64,000 nucleotides of DNA from an uncultured Clostridia bacterium (GTDB lineage Bacteria > Bacillota > Clostridia > Oscillospirales > Ruminococcaceae). Both the position numbers and the translations under genes were made by a program. Below the pieces are notes generated by a model that saw only the letters and a list, made by a program, of their open reading frames with translations, had not been told where the DNA came from and made no database searches. Location of the stretch: positions 21,613 through 85,612 of the forward strand of contig CANQUJ010000009.1 of the NCBI GenBank assembly GCA_947627005.1, given 5' to 3'. Each line of letters begins with the position of its first letter. Position 1 is the first letter of the stretch. Shown piece after piece: positions 59,817 through 64,000 of the stretch.

Positions 59817-60527
59817 ATGAAAAATCCGCGAAAAAATGCAAAAAACACCGAAAGCAAAATTTTTTCCTTCAAAGAAAAATATTCCGCCGACCCGCGCTTC
59901 CGCGCCAAAATATCCCTTTTTGTCGGCCTTGCGGCGAATATATTCTACATAATCGTAAAGCTTTTCGCCGGGATCGCGTATCGCTCGGCGTGGTTTTGCG
60001 CTCTCGCGGGTTATTATGTTCTGCTCGCGGCGATGAGGCTTGTCTTGGCGGAGCGCTTTATCGAAGACCGCCCCGATATTTTGAGGGAATATCGGCTTTG
60101 CCGCCGCTGCGGAATACTTCTTTTGCTGATGAATCAGGCTCTCGCGGGGATAGTCGTTTTTATGGTCCGCCAAAACCGCGGCTTCGATTACCCGGGCTAT
60201 CTTATCTATGCGATGGCGTTTTATTCCTTCTACGCCGTGATTACCGCCGCGATCGCCACCGCAAAATCCAAAAAGCGGCAAAGCCCCGCGCTCTCCGCCG
60301 CAAAGGCGATAGACCTCGTAGCGGCGCTGGTTTCGATTCTTTCGCTTACAACCGCGATGCTCTCGCGGTTCGGCGAAAACGACCCGCCCGAGTTCAGAAC
60401 GACGATGGTTTCGGCGGTCGGCGGGGGAGTTTGCACGATAGTCATTCTTACTGCGATATATATGATTTACCGCTCGACAAAGGGCGTTAGGGCGCTCAAA
60501 GAAAAAGAAAGCGGCTGTAACCGTTGA
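59817..60527 (+). CDS. Six-helix membrane protein of unknown function
   Basis: A 236-residue integral membrane protein with six hydrophobic segments and short, charged loops (DPRFRAKISLFVGLAANIFY; FYSFYAVITAAIATAKSKK). No family motif is recognised. The hydrophobic pattern with a basic, Lys-rich N terminus and C terminus places both ends in the cytoplasm. A TATAAT box is at 59785 or so and GAGGTG precedes the ATG. Its last codons overlap the operator and promoter of the following Rrf2 gene. Confidence 0.75.
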   Translation: MKNPRKNAKNTESKIFSFKEKYSADPRFRAKISLFVGLAANIFYIIVKLFAGIAYRSAWFCALAGYYVLLAAMRLVLAERFIEDRPDILREYRLCRRCGILLLLMNQALAGIVVFMVRQNRGFDYPGYLIYAMAFYSFYAVITAAIATAKSKKRQSPALSAAKAIDLVAALVSILSLTTAMLSRFGENDPPEFRTTMVSAVGGGVCTIVILTAIYMIYRSTKGVRALKEKESGCNR

Positions 60528-60536
60528 CTTTACAGC
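60514..60536. promoter_or_regulatory. Inverted repeat at the Rrf2 gene promoter
   Basis: GCTGTAA-N9-TTACAGC, a perfect 7-bp inverted repeat that covers the -35 box. The same repeat with the same spacing (one mismatch) covers the -35 box of the cupin gene at 61139-61161. Confidence 0.7.
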
Positions 60537-60552
60537 GCGGGCGGGGTATAAT
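60524..60552 (+). promoter_or_regulatory. Sigma-A promoter of the Rrf2 gene
   Basis: TTGACT (60524-60529) and TATAAT (60547-60552), spacer 17 bp. Confidence 0.85.
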
Positions 60553-60572
60553 GTGAAAAAAGGGGGAGCAAT

Positions 60573-60992
60573 ATGAAGATAACCTCAAGATTTACCGTCG
60601 CGGTGCACACGCTTTTGGCGATTTACGCCTTCGAGGGCGAGCGAAAGATGACCTCTGAATTTATCGCCTCGAGCGTAAACGTCAATCCGGTGGTCATAAG
60701 AAGAACCCTGCAAAGCCTTAAGTCCGCCGGGCTCGTAGAGGTCAGGGCGGGGACCGGCGGCGCGGTATCCGTCAAAAAGCCCTCTGAAATTACGCTGTTC
60801 GATATCTACTCGGCCGTCGACTGCGTTGACGGTGGGCTGTTTAATTTTCACGACAGCCCCAACCCGGATTGCCCCGTCGGCAAAAGTATTCACCGGCTTT
60901 TGGACCCGCGGCTCGCCTCGGCGCAAAAGGCGATGGAGAGCGAGCTTAAAAAGGCAACACTCGCGGATTTTTTAAACGAACTGCAAAATTAG
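60573..60992 (+). CDS. Rrf2-family transcriptional regulator
   Basis: A 139-residue winged-helix regulator: MKITSRFTVAVHTLLAIYAF, MTSEFIASSVNVNPVVIRRTL and LQSLKSAGLVEVRAGTGGAV match the Rrf2 HTH and wing. The IscR-type CX5CX5-7C cluster motif is absent; only Cys near residues 87 and 102 remain, so Fe-S sensing of the IscR kind is not supported. The nearest relatives by layout are YwnA-type regulators. An inverted repeat in its own promoter and in that of the cupin gene suggests autoregulation and control of that gene. Confidence 0.9.
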   Translation: MKITSRFTVAVHTLLAIYAFEGERKMTSEFIASSVNVNPVVIRRTLQSLKSAGLVEVRAGTGGAVSVKKPSEITLFDIYSAVDCVDGGLFNFHDSPNPDCPVGKSIHRLLDPRLASAQKAMESELKKATLADFLNELQN

Positions 60993-60996
60993 CGCT

Positions 60997-61110
60997 TTCG
61001 CGGGCGGAGCCCGCCCCGCGCCCCGCGCGGGGCCCTCGGCGGCTGCGCCGCCGAGGCGCCGGCCGAACGGCCGGCGGGGGCTCCGCCCCCCCAAACCGCA
61101 CTTTTTAAAA
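60997..61110. repeat. GC-rich palindrome cluster
   Basis: No gene seen. Contains GGGCGGagcCCGCCC, GCCCCGCGCGGGGC, CCTCGGCGGctgcGCCGCCGAGG, GCCGGCCGaaCGGCCGGC and GGGGGCTCCGCCCCC, then CCGCACTTTTTAAAAA. Same type as 31499, 47272 and 49576. Confidence 0.65.
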
Positions 61111-61138
61111 AATTCCGCGCTTTTTTTAAAAAAATTCC

Positions 61139-61201
61139 GCTGTAACTATTGACATTACAACGCGGCTCTGCTATAATATAGCTGTAACTAAATCGGTTAC
61201 A
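61139..61201. promoter_or_regulatory. Two inverted repeats at the cupin gene promoter
   Basis: GCTGTAA-N9-TTACAaC (61139-61161) covers the -35 box as at the Rrf2 gene, and TGTAAC-N7-GTTACA (61183-61201) follows the -10 box. Both share the TGTAAC half site. Confidence 0.68.
61149..61177 (+). promoter_or_regulatory. Sigma-A promoter of the cupin gene
   Basis: TTGACA (61149-61154) and TATAAT (61172-61177), spacer 17 bp; both boxes match consensus. Confidence 0.88.
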
Positions 61202-61224
61202 ATATTTTTACGGAGGTAAAAGCT

Positions 61225-61578
61225 ATGGCAAACTATCAAAAACTAAACGTAACCGGCGACGAAAGGGTCGAGCTTCACGATAAAATCGGCCTTACCGGCG
61301 CCGAAATAAGCGTAAACTTTCTTCCCGCGGGGGCGGCCGTTCCGTTCGTACACGCCCACAAGCAGAACGAAGAGGTCTACATTGTTTTAGAGGGCAAGGG
61401 CAGAATGGTTATAGACGGCGAGAGCGTCGGGCTTTCGGCGAACGACTATCTTCGGGTAAGCCCCGCCGCGAAAAGGCAGCTTTTCGCCGATTCGGGCGCC
61501 GGGATAAGATATATCTGTATTCAAACCAAGGCCGGCTCGCTCGAGGGGTACACCTCCGAAGACGGCATAATCGGCTAA
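61225..61578 (+). CDS. Cupin-domain protein
   Basis: A 117-residue single-domain cupin. Cupin motif 1 is PFVHAHKQNEEVYIVLEGKG with the metal-binding His-x-His-Glu pattern, and motif 2 follows near LRVSPAAKRQLF. Similar small cupins bind a metal and may act as isomerases, dioxygenases or sensors; the reaction is unknown. GGAGG precedes the ATG. The promoter carries the same inverted repeat as the neighbouring Rrf2 gene, so it is probably that regulator's target. Confidence 0.87.
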   Translation: MANYQKLNVTGDERVELHDKIGLTGAEISVNFLPAGAAVPFVHAHKQNEEVYIVLEGKGRMVIDGESVGLSANDYLRVSPAAKRQLFADSGAGIRYICIQTKAGSLEGYTSEDGIIG

Positions 61579-61589
61579 ACAAAAAATTC

Positions 61590-61619
61590 GGCGCCCGGGG
61601 CTCCCGAGCGCCTTTTTTT
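61590..61619. terminator. Terminator between the cupin and lipoprotein genes
   Basis: GGCGC-c-CGGG-gct-CCCG-a-GCGCC followed by TTTTTTT; A run on the other side, so it can work in both directions. Confidence 0.88.
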
Positions 61620-63327
61620 AGTTTTCAGACTCTATTTTCAAGCCGTCTGGCGTGTTTTTTATGATAAACCTGCGAACGCAGACCGAGTCGTCGTTTTCGC
61701 TCAAATATCCGCCGTACGAGACCACGGTCACGCTGTCGTCGGTAAAGCTTTCTACGGCATAGCTCTTCTGCGGGCTTTCAAGGCTCATCATTCCCTCCGA
61801 GACGACGTAAAGCTCTCCGTCGACTTCGGTGAAGCGCTCGTTTTTAAGGACTTTTGCGGCCTCTAAAGCCTCGCCGGTGTAGGTCGTTTCGATGAAAGCG
61901 TCAAGTTTTTCACCGCTCGAAAAAACCTCGTCGACCACTTTATACCCGGTCTCGCCGCTCTCCGCGATAACCGTTTCTTCGGGGCTCGCTTTTATATTTC
62001 CCCTTGCGATGACGTCTTCAAAAAGTATGTCGCGCTTAATGATTTCATTGAGCTCGTCCTCCGAGACCGGCAGCCCCTCGGGCAGATTCGCCCAACCGCC
62101 GCTCGCGACGATATTTCTGTCGGTAGAGGAGACCTTCCAATTTCCCTCGCCGTCCTTTTCGAGCGAGACCCAAGCGACCTCTCTAAGCTTGTGCTCGCCC
62201 GGGTTGGTATATGCCTTTACGCGAAATTCGCGGAAATACTGATTGTCGCCGTATGTGCCCTCGACAATCTCGGCGTTCTCGAAGCTGACATACATCGGGA
62301 AGTCGATATAGTCTTCGTCGGCGGCGCGGCAATAGGTCTTGCCGTCGGCGAATTTAACGCCGCCCGCCGCATAGCCCGCCTCGATGAACGAATCGGAGTA
62401 GTGGGCCTTCATCGACTCGTTGAAGCGCTTCTCGGTGTCAAATCGCCCGTCGGTGACGCGGTAATAGGTCGCGCCGTCGGCCTTGATGCTGTCCGAATTG
62501 TCGGTCTCGACAACGCCGTGGCGCAAAAACGCGTCGAAGTCTTCGTCCTCGTTGATGATGTCGAAGAGCTCGTCACAATTCATTTCGGTGTCGATGAGCC
62601 GACCGTCGGCATAGTTGAACCAATTATCGCCCGCGACGAATGAAACGGTGTCATGATTCGGCCAACAGGGGGCTTGGCCTCCGCTGACTTCAAACCCTTG
62701 CGGGTCGATCCTCTCGGCGGTCTTCGCATCGAAGTCGTAGACCCAGATCGCGCCGTTTTGCGCGCCGTCGGCGACGATGTTTCCGTTCTCGTCGGCAAAA
62801 GCGTTTGAATAATAGGCGAGCTTAAGCCCGTCGAGGGTATCGCCGTTCAAAACCGGGTTAAGGCACCAGTAAAGCGCGGAAAAATCGGCCCCGTCGTCGA
62901 CATGCCCGAAGGTCAGGGCGTCTTCAAATTCTTGATAGCTGCGGCCGTAAAGCTCCTCGGGAATCACCTGCTCGGCCGCGCCGTCGGCGATATTTACCAG
63001 CCAGACGTGCGGAATCTCTCCCCCGAACGGATTAAGAACGAGGTAACCCTCTTTAAGCAGCCCGACGACATAGCCGCCGCTTATTGCCTCGGCGCTCTCG
63101 ACGCTGCCGTAGACGTCGTATTCGAGCCGAACCGTCAGCGACTCCGAGTCGGAGAGCTTGAACTCTTTGTTCTCGGTCTTAAAGCCGAAGTCGACCGAAA
63201 CGGGCGCCGCGCCGACTTCGCCGTCGCGGTCTTTTGGCGGGTTTGCGCCCTCTTCGGCCTTTTCGCCGCATGAGCAGAGGCCGAGCAAAAGCGCCAGCGC
63301 CAAGGCGATCGCAGCAAATTTTTTCAT
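61618..63327 (-). CDS. Large extracellular lipoprotein of unknown function
   Basis: A 569-residue protein with a signal peptide ending in a lipobox-like LCSC, lipidated at Cys20 (MKKFAAIALALALLLGLCSC). The mature part is acidic with repeated YxVxDE/RFDT-type segments (ATYYRVTDGRFDTEKRFNES, TGYKVVDEVFSSGEKLDAF) that look like related domains, each followed by a helix and strand. The second half matches the general pattern of IseA/DL-endopeptidase-inhibitor-like repeats (inference, weak). The ATG at 63327 follows AAAGGAG. It has its own promoter with phased TGTAA motifs upstream. Confidence 0.8.
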   Translation of the reverse strand: MKKFAAIALALALLLGLCSCGEKAEEGANPPKDRDGEVGAAPVSVDFGFKTENKEFKLSDSESLTVRLEYDVYGSVESAEAISGGYVVGLLKEGYLVLNPFGGEIPHVWLVNIADGAAEQVIPEELYGRSYQEFEDALTFGHVDDGADFSALYWCLNPVLNGDTLDGLKLAYYSNAFADENGNIVADGAQNGAIWVYDFDAKTAERIDPQGFEVSGGQAPCWPNHDTVSFVAGDNWFNYADGRLIDTEMNCDELFDIINEDEDFDAFLRHGVVETDNSDSIKADGATYYRVTDGRFDTEKRFNESMKAHYSDSFIEAGYAAGGVKFADGKTYCRAADEDYIDFPMYVSFENAEIVEGTYGDNQYFREFRVKAYTNPGEHKLREVAWVSLEKDGEGNWKVSSTDRNIVASGGWANLPEGLPVSEDELNEIIKRDILFEDVIARGNIKASPEETVIAESGETGYKVVDEVFSSGEKLDAFIETTYTGEALEAAKVLKNERFTEVDGELYVVSEGMMSLESPQKSYAVESFTDDSVTVVSYGGYLSENDDSVCVRRFIIKNTPDGLKIESEN

Positions 63328-63366
63328 AAACAACACTCCTTTATCGGCAAAACCGTTTATAAGCAA

Positions 63367-63394
63367 ATTATATAACATTTTTTTGAGATGTCAA
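63367..63394 (-). promoter_or_regulatory. Sigma-A promoter of the lipoprotein gene
   Basis: Minus-strand TTGACA (63389-63394) and TATAAT (63367-63372), spacer 16 bp. Confidence 0.82.
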
Positions 63395-63409
63395 CGCCCT
63401 CGGCGAAAT

Positions 63410-63445
63410 TGTAAATAAACTGTAATAACTGTAAACGATTTGTAA
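63410..63445. repeat. Four helically phased TGTAA motifs
   Basis: TGTAA occurs at 63410, 63421, 63430 and 63441, about one helical turn apart, upstream of the lipoprotein promoter. The motif equals the half site of the Rrf2/cupin repeats. Confidence 0.6.
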
Positions 63446-63502
63446 CCGGCGAGAGGGGCCGCGCCGAGCGAACAATAAAAAGAAAAAATTTGCGATTACC
63501 CC

Positions 63503-63531
63503 TTGCAATCCGCAAAAAGATGTGGTAGAAT
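63503..63531 (+). promoter_or_regulatory. Sigma-A promoter before the tRNA-Ser region
   Basis: TTGCAA (63503-63508) and TAGAAT (63526-63531), spacer 17 bp. Transcription would start just before the truncated tRNA-Ser copy. Confidence 0.78.
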
Positions 63532-63545
63532 AGCAAAAGTGACTC

Positions 63546-63594
63546 GGAGCGGTATCGAAGAGGTCATAACGGGCCTGACTCGAAAACTGATTGG
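63546..63594 (+). pseudogene. Truncated tRNA-Ser(CGA) copy, 5' half only
   Basis: GGAGCGGTATCGAAGAGG, then TCATAACGGGCCTGACTCGA and AAACTGATTGG align with the intact tRNA-Ser at 63714 through the D arm and anticodon loop (CTCGAAA kept). The anticodon stem no longer pairs and there is no variable arm, T arm or CCA. It sits directly behind a good promoter, ahead of the intact gene. Confidence 0.7.
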
Positions 63595-63713
63595 ATATTT
63601 TTGGAAAATTTCTCGGAAAGTGCTTTATTTTCGGGACTTTGTAGGCTTGGCAATTTTTCTGTTCTCTCTATCAGTTCTCTCCTGATTTTGAGGGACTAAA
63701 ATTGAATAAATTT

Positions 63714-63807
63714 GGAGACGTATCGAAGTGGTCATAACGGGAACGACTCGAAATCGTTTGGCGGGTGATGAGCCTGCCCGTGGGTTCGAATCCCACCGTC
63801 TCCGCCA
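63714..63807 (+). tRNA. tRNA-Ser(CGA)
   Basis: Acceptor GGAGACG pairs with CGTCTCC (63797-63803), followed by G and an encoded CCA. The anticodon stem AACGA/TCGTT holds the loop CTCGAAA, giving anticodon CGA for UCG codons. A long variable arm (GGCGGG/CCTGCC) confirms class II serine tRNA, and the T arm is GTGGG-TTCGAAT-CCCAC. Confidence 0.97.
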
Positions 63808-63845
63808 CGGCGTCGCAAGCTTCATATCGCTTGCGGCGCTTTCTT
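63807..63845 (+). terminator. Possible terminator after tRNA-Ser
   Basis: GTCGCAAGC pairs with GCTTGCGGC, followed by GCTTTCTTC. The T run is poor. From here to the window end (about 155 bp) no gene was recognised. Confidence 0.5.
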
Positions 63846-64000
63846 CATGCTTCGCATTTGAAATCGCCGCTTCACTCATTCCGCGCGCAGACGCGATTAT
63901 TTCTCCGTGAGACACCCGAGGCAATCGTTGTCGCCGAGGGCAGTCGAGCGGCAAGAAATAATGCTTCTGCATACGCCTTTACCCCCACAAACGCAGGCGT

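Noticed and set aside
63625..63972. A 115-codon minus-strand frame with the phrase RRRWDSNPRAGSSPAKRFRV
   Set aside because: This is the well-known false protein made by reading a tRNA gene backwards; it lies over tRNA-Ser(CGA).
63808..64000. Start of a further gene at the right edge
   Set aside because: No frame with a ribosome site or motif was seen; the sequence holds only short inverted repeats.

Overview
The window is chromosomal DNA of a Gram-positive, spore-forming Clostridia-type bacterium, probably of the gut or rumen Oscillospirales kind (the order is inference). The evidence is an intact spoIIAA-spoIIAB-sigF operon, an hrcA-grpE-dnaK-dnaJ operon behind a perfect CIRCE operator, an AIR-synthesis pur operon behind a ZTP riboswitch, a class 1B PyrD/PyrK pair, strong AGGAGG-like ribosome sites, many TTG and GTG starts, and sigma-A promoters with 16-18 bp spacers. 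No phage, transposase, integrase or CRISPR array was seen. Coding density is high and gene families are mostly housekeeping.

Layout. 1-4.3 kb (minus strand): purE-purC-purF-purM-purN, with purN cut by the window edge, led by a promoter, a ZTP (pfl) aptamer and a terminator. 4.3-10.1 kb (minus): pyrC-pyrK-pyrD-pyrF-pyrE-pyrB-pyrI, a complete UMP pathway apart from carbamoyl-phosphate synthase, with an attenuator-like leader. 10.1-14.7 kb: a DMT exporter, a TetR/CPBP-protease pair, a HAD phosphatase and an MFS sugar-type carrier. 15.3-20.2 kb (minus): the heat-shock operon. 20.3-24.5 kb: the sigma-F operon, prmA and a divergent cardiolipin synthase. 24.6-36.6 kb (plus): a PASTA-domain pseudokinase, pfkA, a THF riboswitch with folT, a SpoIIM-like protein, a YesL-like protein, pyridoxal kinase, trmL, a P-loop kinase, and pgk-tpiA-gpmI. 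37-44.3 kb: an AI-2E-type permease, pcrA, a DUF4364 protein, a YfbR-type HD nucleotidase, a CDF metal transporter and a DUF3810 metalloprotease-like protein. 44.3-52.7 kb is the accessory part: two secreted, C-terminally anchored proteins with identical promoters and leaders, a serine hydrolase, a beta-helix carbohydrate-binding protein, and a DUF1292-GH8-GH43 cluster for intracellular xylo-oligosaccharide breakdown. 52.7-64 kb: rplM-rpsI behind a structured leader, two paralogous membrane proteins, an XRE regulator, rnhA-iscS-iscU, pepF, a membrane protein, an Rrf2 regulator, a cupin, a lipoprotein, and tRNA-Ser(CGA) preceded by a truncated copy of itself.

The genes fit a fermentative saccharolytic lifestyle: xylo-oligosaccharide hydrolysis and lower glycolysis, de novo purine and pyrimidine synthesis tuned by small-molecule leaders (ZTP, THF and possibly PyrR), Fe-S assembly and sporulation. 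The least explained features are non-coding: a modular palindromic intergenic element in two copies, arrays of CAGAAATCAG-type repeats beside terminators, GC-rich palindrome clusters, an inverted repeat shared by the Rrf2 and cupin promoters, helically phased TGTAA motifs, and the duplicated 64-bp promoter-leader block. Among proteins, the kinase that has lost all its catalytic residues is the most unusual.
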